Source: Sporosalibacterium faouarense (GTDB lineage: Bacteria > Bacillota > Clostridia > Tissierellales > VENL01). From it: a DNA stretch of 64,000 nt. The notes beneath the pieces were generated by a model. It did not search any database, was not told the DNA's origin, and was given only the letters and a program-made list of their open reading frames with translations. The first letter of the stretch is position 1, and every line of letters begins with the position of its first letter. Positions 37,114 through 44,784 of this stretch are shown in pieces. A program made the position numbers and the translations under genes. Location of the stretch: the NCBI RefSeq assembly GCF_016765695.1, contig NZ_JAETGO010000069.1:84116-148115 (forward strand). The letters are read 5' to 3'.

Positions 37114-38142
37114 ATGAAGATTAACATTAGATTTGATACAATTGATGAGATGTTAAATTTATGTAGGCAGGTTAAGGAGGGGAAATTAGAAATTAGTAGA
37201 TTAGAAAAGCTATTGGATCATGATGATTATCAAGTAGAGTTTCAACGATATAAAGGTAGAGTTTCTAGAAAAGAATTTATTAATTTCTTCTCAAACTTTC
37301 CAAATCTTGAATATGAAGAAATAACTAACAAAGATTTTAAAGTTCATTACGACCATTTTAAGTACCTATTTGATAACCTTGACCTATATGAGAAGGAATG
37401 TAAAAAGCTAAAGGATTTTTCAGAAGAAATGTTCATGGAACAGACAAATCATGCCCTTAAAGGCCTACCAGAAAATGTAAATTTGCATGAACTAAATTTT
37501 ATTTTCACTATAAGTATTGGAATGAGCTATGGTTGGGTTTATGAGAATAATAGTCACTATGATTTTATTCAAATGATAAAGAATTCTTCTGTAGAAGAAT
37601 TTAAAGCTTGTCTAGCTCATGAAATTCATCACATAGGAATGAATAGTATTTTCGATAACTCAAAAATTGCTAATTTTTCACCTGAAGAACTTTTTTACTT
37701 ATACTTTGCTGGAGAAGGATTAGCAGTAAAGTATTGTAATAATGCTCAAGGTAAGTTATCTAACAGTATTTATGATGGAGAAAAAAATATTGGATTGGAT
37801 AGCTTTACTTGGAACTATTTAAATGATGAATTTGATGAAAACTTTAAGGTATTTAAAGAGCATATTAATAAAATGAGAATGGGAGAAATCACTAGTCAAG
37901 AAGGAGTTATGAAGATAATTCAAGAATATTGGATGAATTTTCATACAAAAGATCAAGAACAAAATGAACCACCTAAGCTTAAGCAAGGGAGATGGTATGC
38001 CTTTGGGAATGACATATGGGGAGTCATACATGATGTATTTGGCAGAGCTAAGGTTTTTGAAATTTTAGAAGATCTAAGTGAGTTCCCCGAAGTGTATAAT
38101 ATGGCAGTTACAAAGATAGGAAAAGAAGAATATATGATTTAA
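37114..38142 (+). CDS. Predicted zinc-dependent peptidase (HExxH)
   Basis: 342 residues without signal peptide, so cytoplasmic. The zinc motif is HEIHHIG (HExxH) in ACLAHEIHHIGMNSI at about 168-180, followed about 30 residues later by YFAGEGLAVKYCNN. Its glutamate is probably the third ligand (gluzincin-like). The organisation resembles the DUF5700/DUF2268-type putative proteases, but I am not sure which family name applies. The start has CAGGGGGAA upstream. Single gene, divergent from the radical SAM set. Substrate unknown. Confidence 0.75.
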   Translation: MKINIRFDTIDEMLNLCRQVKEGKLEISRLEKLLDHDDYQVEFQRYKGRVSRKEFINFFSNFPNLEYEEITNKDFKVHYDHFKYLFDNLDLYEKECKKLKDFSEEMFMEQTNHALKGLPENVNLHELNFIFTISIGMSYGWVYENNSHYDFIQMIKNSSVEEFKACLAHEIHHIGMNSIFDNSKIANFSPEELFYLYFAGEGLAVKYCNNAQGKLSNSIYDGEKNIGLDSFTWNYLNDEFDENFKVFKEHINKMRMGEITSQEGVMKIIQEYWMNFHTKDQEQNEPPKLKQGRWYAFGNDIWGVIHDVFGRAKVFEILEDLSEFPEVYNMAVTKIGKEEYMI

Positions 38143-38215
38143 TGAATAATTATATATGGGTTATTATATAATTTAAAAATTACATTTTTTTAACAATTCG
38201 ATTTTTTAAATTCTA

Positions 38216-38244
38216 TTGACAGGATAAACAGCTGATGTTAATAT
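38216..38244 (+). promoter_or_regulatory. Promoter for the riboswitch transcript
   Basis: TTGACA (38216-38221), a 17-bp spacer and TAATAT (38239-38244), giving a start near 38251, just before the riboswitch. Confidence 0.8.
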
Positions 38245-38267
38245 ATAAAAAATAATTTACTTTTGAA

Positions 38268-38400
38268 CTATGGGAGTGCTTCTAGGGTTCCGAGTTTTTA
38301 ACTGTCTGGTCCGAGGGAAGCAGCTGTAAAACAGTACACCGTGGGTATAAAAGACTCTAGCGGTAGGTTCCATTTGGAATCTACTGTGGAGTCTTTTTTT
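38268..38400 (+). promoter_or_regulatory. ykkC-class riboswitch with terminator
   Basis: The leader carries the conserved ykkC motifs in order: CTAGGGTTCCG (38282-38292), CTGGTCCGAG (38305-38315), ACACCGTGGGTATAAAAG (38336-38353). The last overlaps the 5' arm of a terminator: AAGACTC (38351-38357) pairs with GAGTCTT (38389-38395), enclosing an inner stem (38363-38371 / 38376-38384), then a T-run. Ligand-bound aptamer would therefore prevent the terminator from forming and switch the downstream genes on. ykkC RNAs of subtype 1 sense guanidine; near relatives sense ppGpp, PRPP or dNDP/ADP. The subtype cannot be settled by eye. Genes downstream encode a GNAT and a MccF-like peptidase. Confidence 0.9.
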
Positions 38401-38525
38401 CTTATATTCAAACAAAAAGACTCTAAATACTAAAATAGTGTAATAATAATTTATTATTAATTCTTTTATCGGTGTTTTAAGTATGGGTTAAAGGTAATCA
38501 AATAATTCTAGGGGAGGGTATTATC

Positions 38526-39065
38526 ATGTTATTAGGTAAAAAAGTTAAGTTAAGAGGAATCAAGGAAGAGGACGTACAACTAGCTTATGAGTATATGAAT
38601 GATCCAGACGTTATTAAAAATTTAACTCCAGGAATTCCATATCCAATGACTTTGCAAAGGGAAAAGGCTTGGTATGAAAATCAAAAAGAAATGAAGGACA
38701 CTTATAATTTTGCTATTGAAGATTTAGAAAAGGGTATTTATATCGGAGGATGTGGTGTAAATACTGTTGATTGGAAAAATAGTGTGGCCATTGTAGGTAT
38801 ATTTATTGGACACTCTGATTATCGAGGAAAGGGATATGGAACAGATGCAATGAAGATATTACTAGACTTTATTTTTAATGAAATGAATATGAATAAGGTA
38901 CAACTTAATGTATACAGTTTTAATGAGAGGGCTATTAAATCGTATAGAAAAAACAGATTTGTTGAGGAAGGAAGACTTAGACAAAGAATTTTTAGGAATG
39001 GAGAATATCATGATGAAGTTATTATGGGAATACTAAGAGATGAGTATTTTAGTAATAATAATTAA
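38526..39065 (+). CDS. RimJ/RimL-type GNAT acetyltransferase
   Basis: 179 residues, single GNAT fold starting with GKKVKLRGIKEEDVQLAYEY, typical of the RimJ/RimL/SpeG group. The acetyl-CoA loop is HSDYRGKGYGTDAMK (about 97-111) and the late motif is NERAIKSYRKNRFVEEGR. Acceptor unknown; relatives acetylate ribosomal protein N-termini, polyamines or antibiotics. It is the first gene after the riboswitch/terminator and is 26 bases from the MccF-like gene, so it is the primary target of that switch. AGGGGAGGG ribosome-binding site. Confidence 0.9.
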   Translation: MLLGKKVKLRGIKEEDVQLAYEYMNDPDVIKNLTPGIPYPMTLQREKAWYENQKEMKDTYNFAIEDLEKGIYIGGCGVNTVDWKNSVAIVGIFIGHSDYRGKGYGTDAMKILLDFIFNEMNMNKVQLNVYSFNERAIKSYRKNRFVEEGRLRQRIFRNGEYHDEVIMGILRDEYFSNNN

Positions 39066-39091
39066 TATATTGAAGTTGGGAGGTGAAATTA

Positions 39092-40114
39092 GTGAGGTAT
39101 CCAAAGGCACTAATAAAGGGCGATACTATTGGAGTAACAGCACCGTCAAGTGGGGTAACAGGAGTATTCAATAAAAGAATAGATAATGCAATTAAGAGGC
39201 TTGAAAACTTAGGATTTAAGGTTGTAGAAACTGAATCTCTAAGAAAAAATAATAAATTTGTTAGCGCTGATCCAGAAACAAGGGCAATTGAATTTATGGA
39301 ACTTTATAGAAATAAAAATATAAATGCTATAATACCACCCTGGGGTGGAGAGTTTCTTATGGATATGCTACCATACTTAGATATTGAGGAACTAAGGAAT
39401 CTCGAATCAAAGTGGATTATGGGATTCTCAGATACTAGTACTTTAAATTTTGTATTAACAACTAATTGTGACATGGCTACAGTTCATGGACCAAACCTTA
39501 GTGACTTCGGTGCCGAACCAGTTGATCCATCAGTTATGGAAGCTATAAATATCTTGATGAGTACTAAAGGCTTTTCTCAAGTTAATCTGGAATCATATCA
39601 GAAAAGCTGGGGAAATGTGCAAAAGGACCCATTTGTACCTTATCAGCTTACAGAAAGAGTTGAATGGAAAAGTCTATGGAAGGCAGATGAAGAGATTAAA
39701 TTTAGTGGGAGATTGATAGGGGGATGTCTAGATGTTATTTGTAAATTAATCGGGACTCCCTATGATAAAGTTACAGATTATATCACTAAGTATAAGGATG
39801 ACAAGATAGTATGGTATTTTGAAAGCTGTGAAATGAATGCTGGAGATATATATAGAACGGTATGGCAGATAAAAATGAATGGATGGTTTGATAACTGTTC
39901 AGGAGTATTGATTGGTAGACCAGCTGGAGAAGTAGACATGGGAGATTTTGATTTTAAAGATGCATTAAAAAGCTCTCTAGAGTCTTTAAGTATACCTGTA
40001 ATATATGATGTAGATATTGGTCATCTTCCTCCTCAAATTACAATAATAAATGGAGCTTTTGGAACTGTTGAATATGAAAACGGTGCAGGGAAAATTCATC
40101 AGGTTTTAAGATAG
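39092..40114 (+). CDS. S66 family LD-carboxypeptidase / MccF-like peptidase
   Basis: About 340 residues. The serine nucleophile is in GFSDTS (about residue 113 with this start), matching the GYSD motif of LdcA and MccF. The WYFESCEMNAGD segment carries the catalytic glutamate region. DIGHLPPQITIINGA holds the histidine. Length and the WGGEFL loop resemble MccF, which cleaves processed microcin C, more than LdcA, which trims murein tetrapeptides. The GTG at 39092 is preferred: GGGAGG (39078-39083) then has 8-base spacing. The GTG at 39083 lies inside the ribosome-binding site. Second gene behind the riboswitch, after a GNAT; see findings. Confidence 0.88.
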   Translation: MRYPKALIKGDTIGVTAPSSGVTGVFNKRIDNAIKRLENLGFKVVETESLRKNNKFVSADPETRAIEFMELYRNKNINAIIPPWGGEFLMDMLPYLDIEELRNLESKWIMGFSDTSTLNFVLTTNCDMATVHGPNLSDFGAEPVDPSVMEAINILMSTKGFSQVNLESYQKSWGNVQKDPFVPYQLTERVEWKSLWKADEEIKFSGRLIGGCLDVICKLIGTPYDKVTDYITKYKDDKIVWYFESCEMNAGDIYRTVWQIKMNGWFDNCSGVLIGRPAGEVDMGDFDFKDALKSSLESLSIPVIYDVDIGHLPPQITIINGAFGTVEYENGAGKIHQVLR

Positions 40115-40232
40115 TCTCATATGGAGGAAGTGCATATAAAATTCTTTAGGAGTTTTTATTCTAGTGGCTACAGTATTTAGATAATTTGTAATTTTAGAAT
40201 GATTAAAAGTGATATTTATAGGGGGGATTTTG

Positions 40233-40778
40233 ATGGTAAGTATAAAGGAAACTCAATACATAAAAGGTAATAACAATATTATTATAAGAAGTGCAAGAAT
40301 AGAAGATGCGGAGGAACTATTGAAACATGTACATAAGATCCATGAAGAAACTACATTTTTACTTAGAGAACCAGAGGAATTTGATTTAACTATAGAAGAA
40401 GAAGAGAAATTTATATCGTCGAGCCTATCTTCAGATAATGAAGCATTTATTATCACCGAAGTAAATGGCAAGATAGCAGGTTCATGTACTTTAAAGATAA
40501 GTGCTTTAAAAAGAGAGAGGCATAAAGGTACTTTAGGAATAGCTTTACAAGAAGATTTCTGGGGGCTAGGAATAGGAACTAAGCTAATGGAAACAGTTAT
40601 TAACTGGGGAAAAACAAAAAGACTAATAAAAATCTCACTTAAAGTGGATACATCTAATCGTAGAGCTATCAATTTGTATAATAAAATGGGATTTGAAGTA
40701 GAAGGAAAACTTCTAAAGGATAAAGTGTTAAAGAATGGAAGTTATAAGAATTCATATGAAATGGCTTTATTTTTATAA
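40233..40778 (+). CDS. GNAT acetyltransferase
   Basis: About 181 residues from the ATG at 40233, which follows GGGGGG by a suitable distance; the upstream in-frame ATG at 40209 would precede the ribosome-binding site. IIIRSARIEDAEELLKHVH starts the GNAT fold. The acetyl-CoA loop is EDFWGLGIGTKLMETV, and NRRAINLYNKMGFEVEG follows. Acceptor unknown. It is likely a separate unit or part of the larger GNAT-rich region, 118 bases after the MccF-like gene. Confidence 0.87.
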   Translation: MVSIKETQYIKGNNNIIIRSARIEDAEELLKHVHKIHEETTFLLREPEEFDLTIEEEEKFISSSLSSDNEAFIITEVNGKIAGSCTLKISALKRERHKGTLGIALQEDFWGLGIGTKLMETVINWGKTKRLIKISLKVDTSNRRAINLYNKMGFEVEGKLLKDKVLKNGSYKNSYEMALFL

Positions 40779-40809
40779 TTATTAAATATAATTTATAAAT
40801 GGGAGTATT

Positions 40810-41580
40810 ATGTTTGAAAAAAAGGAATATCCAATATTAGAATTTGATCCATGTAGAAAGTCATATATAGAACCAAAGGAGCATATTGAACCAATAGATA
40901 TTCCAGAATCTTGTGTTATAACATTCTTTAGGGATGTCATTGAATATAAGAATAAACAAGGAGAGTTAAAAGAGATTGCATCTTTTCGTTCAGAGACAGT
41001 AGATACTCCAGTTTATGAAACTATATATGATGGAAAGAGAGTTGCCCTTACATTAGGAGTTGTTGGAGGAGCAGGATCAGCAGGAATATTAGAGCAATTA
41101 ATCGCATTAGGATGCAAGAAGTTTATAGTGTGTGGTGGAGCGGGAGTCCTACAGAAGGACATTGCTGTAGGTAACCTTATAATTCCAACTTCAGCAGTTA
41201 GAGATGAAGGAGTATCCTATCATTACGTTGAACCTTCACGTGAGGTTGAGGCAAATGATAGGTTGATTAAGATTTTAGAAAATGAACTTGAAGAAAAAGG
41301 CATTAAATATTTAAAAGCAAAGACATGGACAACTGATGCATTTTTTAGAGAGACAAAAGAAAAGGTGAAATTACGTGTTTCAGAGGGTTGTTTAACAGTT
41401 GAAATGGAAGCAGCGTCATTATTTGCAGTTGCAAAATTTAGAGAAGTCGAGCTGGCTCAGATACTTTATGGTGGAGATGACTTAAGTGGAGAGAATTGGG
41501 ATAATAGAAGCTGGAATAGTAGAAAGGATATTCGAAGAAATTTAGTTGATCTATCTATGGAGATATGTACAAAGATATAG
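40810..41580 (+). CDS. Nucleoside phosphorylase family protein
   Basis: 256 residues of the PNP/UDP phosphorylase family, which cleave nucleosides with phosphate to base and (deoxy)ribose-1-phosphate. Visible family motifs are VVGGAGSAGILEQLIALGCKKFIVCGGAGVL (spread over about 85-120), RDEGVSYHY and VEMEAASLFAVAKFR (about 199-213), the last being the ribose-binding E-M-E motif. The substrate is probably a nucleoside related to uridine or purine; not resolvable. The gene follows the GNAT by 31 bases and is followed by a dispersed repeat. Confidence 0.88.
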   Translation: MFEKKEYPILEFDPCRKSYIEPKEHIEPIDIPESCVITFFRDVIEYKNKQGELKEIASFRSETVDTPVYETIYDGKRVALTLGVVGGAGSAGILEQLIALGCKKFIVCGGAGVLQKDIAVGNLIIPTSAVRDEGVSYHYVEPSREVEANDRLIKILENELEEKGIKYLKAKTWTTDAFFRETKEKVKLRVSEGCLTVEMEAASLFAVAKFREVELAQILYGGDDLSGENWDNRSWNSRKDIRRNLVDLSMEICTKI

Positions 41581-41616
41581 GTGGAATCTTGATTAATATA
41601 AGATTTAGATATAAGT

Positions 41617-41677
41617 GAGAAAATTGCATATTAAAATTTTATGCAAGATTATATTTAATTTGTAATTATGCAATTTC
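41617..41677 (-). repeat. Dispersed intergenic repeat, copy B
   Basis: The reverse complement is identical to copy A (3031-3091) at 57 of 61 positions, with no gaps. Its own ends, AAAATTGCATA and TATGCAATTT, are nearly perfect inverted repeats. It is located between the nucleoside phosphorylase stop and the next GNAT gene. Confidence 0.88.
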
Positions 41678-41726
41678 ATCAAGTAATTAGTTTGGTATAA
41701 AATTTAATATAATTAGGGGGGGAAAA

Positions 41727-42584
41727 ATGAGATTTGAGAAATATGATTCAATATCTGAGTTTGAAAAAACAACAGAAAAGTTATTACTAAAGAATGAAGT
41801 TGAAAATAATCTTCCTTTGGGAATTATTAATGGAATATCTAATAATCCTGAAAGCTTTGAAGATAAAGAGAAGGCTTTTCTTGGTTTAGTAAGGGACGGA
41901 AAAGATAATATTAATTTAATTACAATAATGACGCCACCAAATAACATTATTGTGAGTGGAGTAGGAAATCAGATAGGAGAAAGCATTAAGGAGGCAATAG
42001 AATTCCTTATAACTCATAATATAGAAGTTCCAGGAGTCATAGGTGTTAAAGATATTGCTAATGAATTTGCAAAGCAATGGGCAGAAACGAATAACTGTAT
42101 AATAAAAGTTCATATGGATCAGAGAATTTATAGACTTGATAAAGTTAATTCTATTAAGAAATCCTCTGGAAAGCTTCGTAAAGCGACTTTAAAAGATATA
42201 GAATTAATTGCAAAATGGATGGGAGACTTTAATATTGAAGCTGTCGATGTAGAATTATCAGAGGAAGAGTTAATAAATAAAGCTAAGGATCATATTAAAA
42301 ATAAGAAACTATATATATGGGAAGATGAGAAGCCAGTTTCTATGGTTGGAAAGACTAGACCAACTAAAAATGGTATAGTAATTAGCTATGTTTTTACACC
42401 TAAGGAACATAGGGGAAAAGGGTATGCAACCACAAGTGTGGCTACTTTTAGTCAGATGCTATTAGATGAAGGATACAAATATTGTAGTTTATATACTGAT
42501 TTATCAAATTCAATATCGAATAGTATTTATATGAATATTGGGTATAAGCCTATTGTAGACTCTATCGTCTATAACTTTAAGTAA
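41727..42584 (+). CDS. GNAT family protein, two-domain
   Basis: 285 residues. The N-terminal half (1-140) has a degenerate acetyltransferase-like fold without a clear CoA loop. The C-terminal half (about 150-285) is a GNAT fold with YVFTPKEHRGKGYATTSVA as the CoA-binding loop and SNSIYMNIGYKPI at the end. Two-domain GNATs of this type are common in Firmicutes. Acceptor unknown. Strong AGGGGGGG ribosome-binding site directly upstream. It is separated from its neighbours by the repeat at 41617 and a possible truncated copy after the stop. Confidence 0.82.
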   Translation: MRFEKYDSISEFEKTTEKLLLKNEVENNLPLGIINGISNNPESFEDKEKAFLGLVRDGKDNINLITIMTPPNNIIVSGVGNQIGESIKEAIEFLITHNIEVPGVIGVKDIANEFAKQWAETNNCIIKVHMDQRIYRLDKVNSIKKSSGKLRKATLKDIELIAKWMGDFNIEAVDVELSEEELINKAKDHIKNKKLYIWEDEKPVSMVGKTRPTKNGIVISYVFTPKEHRGKGYATTSVATFSQMLLDEGYKYCSLYTDLSNSISNSIYMNIGYKPIVDSIVYNFK

Positions 42585-42587
42585 ATA

Positions 42588-42626
42588 GAGCAAGTTACAT
42601 ATCATACAATCACCTTATTTAAATAG
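42588..42626. repeat. Possible truncated dispersed repeat, copy E
   Basis: AGCAAGTTACATATCATACAA with a following CACCTTATT resembles the left part of copy D (AGTAAATTGCATATTACAACCTTATTAG). The right part is absent. Low confidence. Confidence 0.3.
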
Positions 42627-42684
42627 ATAGAACAAAAAATCTAAAACTAACTTTGTAAAAAATAGTAGGGGAAGTGATAAATTG

Positions 42685-43431
42685 ATGTCAAAGGTAGATA
42701 AGGAGTTCGTGAAAAATTCCTTTATAGAAGCAATTAGCAATTATAGTAATGCCACAATAAAAATCGGGTTATGGGAATCGGAAAAATTCGCATTTAATAA
42801 ATATTTAAGAAAGGATAGTTTGATTTTAGATATAGGGTGTGGCACAGGGAGAACAACTTTTGGGTTGTATGGAGAGGGTTTTACCAATATTACTGGGTTA
42901 GATTTATCTCCATATATGATAACTGAGGCTAATCGTCTCAATGATAAATTAGGATTTAACATTGGCTTTGTTGAAGGAGATGCGACGGATCTTCCATTTA
43001 AAGATAATTCCTTTGATAATGCTATATTTTCTTTTAATGGAATTATGCAAATACCTATGATTGAAAATAGAATACTTGCATTGAAGGAAGTTAAGAGGAT
43101 TTTAAGGCCTGGAGGAATTTTTATATTTACAACTCATGATAGAGATGCTGATAAAGAGTTTGAGGAGTTTTGGATACATGAGAAGGAACTATGGGAAAAT
43201 GAGAATCAAGACTTCAGACTTTATGAATATGGAGATAGGCTAACAACTTCAAGGAATGAGTCTAGAGATATATTTATTCATATACCTGATAGAGGAGAGG
43301 TGCTTAACTCTATAGAGAAGGCTGGATTAAAATACATAGATGATTTTTATAGATCAGAATTATTTCAAGAAAGTGAAGAGGTTAAAGAGTTTTCTGGAGA
43401 ATGTAGGTTTTGGATAGTAGAATCTTCGTAA
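42685..43431 (+). CDS. Class I SAM-dependent methyltransferase
   Basis: About 248 residues. Rossmann-fold methyltransferase with motif I ILDIGCGTGRTTFGLY (about 48-64), motif II GLDLSPYMITEA, motif post-I FVEGDATDLPFKDNSFDNAIFSF (about 92-114) and RILRPGGIFIFTTHD (about 141-155). Substrate unknown; typical small-molecule (Methyltransf_11) group. The ATG at 42685 is chosen over the adjacent TTG at 42682. Ribosome-binding site AGGGGAAG. It sits among GNATs in the accessory region. Confidence 0.88.
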   Translation: MSKVDKEFVKNSFIEAISNYSNATIKIGLWESEKFAFNKYLRKDSLILDIGCGTGRTTFGLYGEGFTNITGLDLSPYMITEANRLNDKLGFNIGFVEGDATDLPFKDNSFDNAIFSFNGIMQIPMIENRILALKEVKRILRPGGIFIFTTHDRDADKEFEEFWIHEKELWENENQDFRLYEYGDRLTTSRNESRDIFIHIPDRGEVLNSIEKAGLKYIDDFYRSELFQESEEVKEFSGECRFWIVESS

Positions 43432-43558
43432 TAAGTAGATTAAAATAAGAGATGAAATTCCTTATTTGTGAACAGGTAATTTCAGATAATTTGTGATAAG
43501 GAAACCACCGTTGTTTGTCTTCGTGACAGTCGACTAAATGATAATTAGGAGAAATAAT
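43432..43558. other. Intergenic spacer with partial hairpin
   Basis: ATTCCTTAT (about 43457-43465) can pair with ATAAGGAAA (about 43496-43504) over a long loop. No T-run; no gene seen. Confidence 0.35.
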
Positions 43559-44044
43559 ATGAAAGTTGAATATAGCTTTAAATTAGGAAAATTAACAGAA
43601 GAAGCCGCAAAGGAAACCTGTACATGGAAGTATGAAAGTCCATATGAAGTTTACAGCAGTTGGTCTTGGGAGGAGATGATAGAGAAAGGAGAACCCATGA
43701 CTAATCCTTTAGAGAGAGACAAAAACTTTTTAGGACTATATGATCAAAACCATCAAATTTTAGGATTTGCTGGATTTTCTTATCCAAAAGAAAATACAAC
43801 TAGAATTGGATTAGGTTTAAAACCAGACATATGTGGGAAAGGCATAGGAGAATATTTTGTAAATCTGATAATAAATGAATCAAAAAAAAGATGTTCTTCC
43901 GGTAATATTGACTTAGAAGTATTGACATGGAATAAAAGAGCCTATAAGGTCTATCGAAAATGTGGATTTAAAACTGTTGAAACATATATTAGAAAAACTC
44001 CTACTGGAAATTCTAAATTCCATAGGATGGAATATAAACTATAA
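43559..44044 (+). CDS. GNAT acetyltransferase (first of a paralogous pair)
   Basis: About 161 residues from ATG 43559, preceded by AGGAGA; the ATG at 43538 would lie upstream of that site. CoA loop ICGKGIGEYFVN (about 96-107) and NKRAYKVYRKCGFKTVETY. The start region KLGKLTEEAAKETCTWKY... is unusual for GNATs and recurs in the next gene (KIGSLTEKCAKEICSWKY). The two are therefore recent paralogs in tandem. Acceptor unknown. Confidence 0.85.
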   Translation: MKVEYSFKLGKLTEEAAKETCTWKYESPYEVYSSWSWEEMIEKGEPMTNPLERDKNFLGLYDQNHQILGFAGFSYPKENTTRIGLGLKPDICGKGIGEYFVNLIINESKKRCSSGNIDLEVLTWNKRAYKVYRKCGFKTVETYIRKTPTGNSKFHRMEYKL

Positions 44045-44118
44045 AAAGTCTTGGAGTTATTGACAATAATTCTAAGATAAACTAAAATTTTCTATATGAG
44101 GATATTAATTTTAATTAT

Positions 44119-44162
44119 GCTCTAAATAATCATATATCAATATGTTTATTTGGAGCTTTTTT
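44119..44162 (+). terminator. Terminator between the paralogous GNAT genes
   Basis: GCTCTAAATAA (44119-44129) / TTATTTGGAGC (44146-44156), one mismatch, followed by TTTTTT. The first candidate start codon of the downstream ORF (TTG at 44150) lies inside this stem, which argues against it. Confidence 0.75.
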
Positions 44163-44284
44163 ATTGTATTCACGAGAAGAATTTCATTTTTCGAAAATGT
44201 ATTCCCAGACCGATAATTAAAGTAAGGTATAGGATATACTTTAAGTGGGAAAAGGTTCAATTAATATTAAATAGGGGTGAGATT

Positions 44285-44764
44285 ATTAAATTTAAAATAG
44301 GTTCTTTAACTGAAAAATGTGCAAAGGAAATCTGTAGCTGGAAATATGATGGAATATATTCAGTATATAACTTGCCTGATTGGGAAATAGCAAAAACGGG
44401 TAAAATTGGAATATCACAATATAAAAAAAGAGAGAAAGAATTTGTTGGAGTTTTTAATGAGCATAATGAAATTTGTGGATTCTTTAGGATGAAATTTGAT
44501 AAAGATGTTATAGTTGGACTAGGGCTAAAGCCATCATTATGTGGTAAAGGTTTAGGATATGATTTTATGAAATTAGTAATTAAAGAAAGTAAAAAGAGAT
44601 ATGGCGATTCTAATATAAGACTAGTAGTAAGGGATTTTAATGAAAGAGCAATTAAATGTTATAGGAACTGTGGTTTTAAAGTAATTGGTAGGACTGTGAA
44701 GGAGACTCTATCTGGGGAAAGTAGTTTTTATGAGATGGAGTACAAAAATAGAGATAAATATTGA
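44285..44764 (+). CDS. GNAT acetyltransferase (second of a paralogous pair), probable ATT start
   Basis: About 159 residues if translation begins at ATT 44285, four bases after AGGGGTGA (44273-44280). That position aligns with the start of the upstream paralog (its MKVEYSFKLGKL against IIKFKIGSL). No ATG, GTG or TTG exists near that point. The open frame extends upstream to a TTG at 44150 that lies in a terminator stem. The CoA loop LCGKGLGYDFMKL and NERAIKCYRNCGF are intact. Either a rare ATT start is used or the gene lost its start and is decaying. Acceptor unknown. Confidence 0.7.
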   Translation: MKFKIGSLTEKCAKEICSWKYDGIYSVYNLPDWEIAKTGKIGISQYKKREKEFVGVFNEHNEICGFFRMKFDKDVIVGLGLKPSLCGKGLGYDFMKLVIKESKKRYGDSNIRLVVRDFNERAIKCYRNCGFKVIGRTVKETLSGESSFYEMEYKNRDKY

Positions 44765-44784
44765 AGATATATGGAGGTACAATC

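Noticed and set aside
43442..43505. Another copy of the dispersed repeat
   Set aside because: Only GATGAAATT is shared with the family; the rest does not align.
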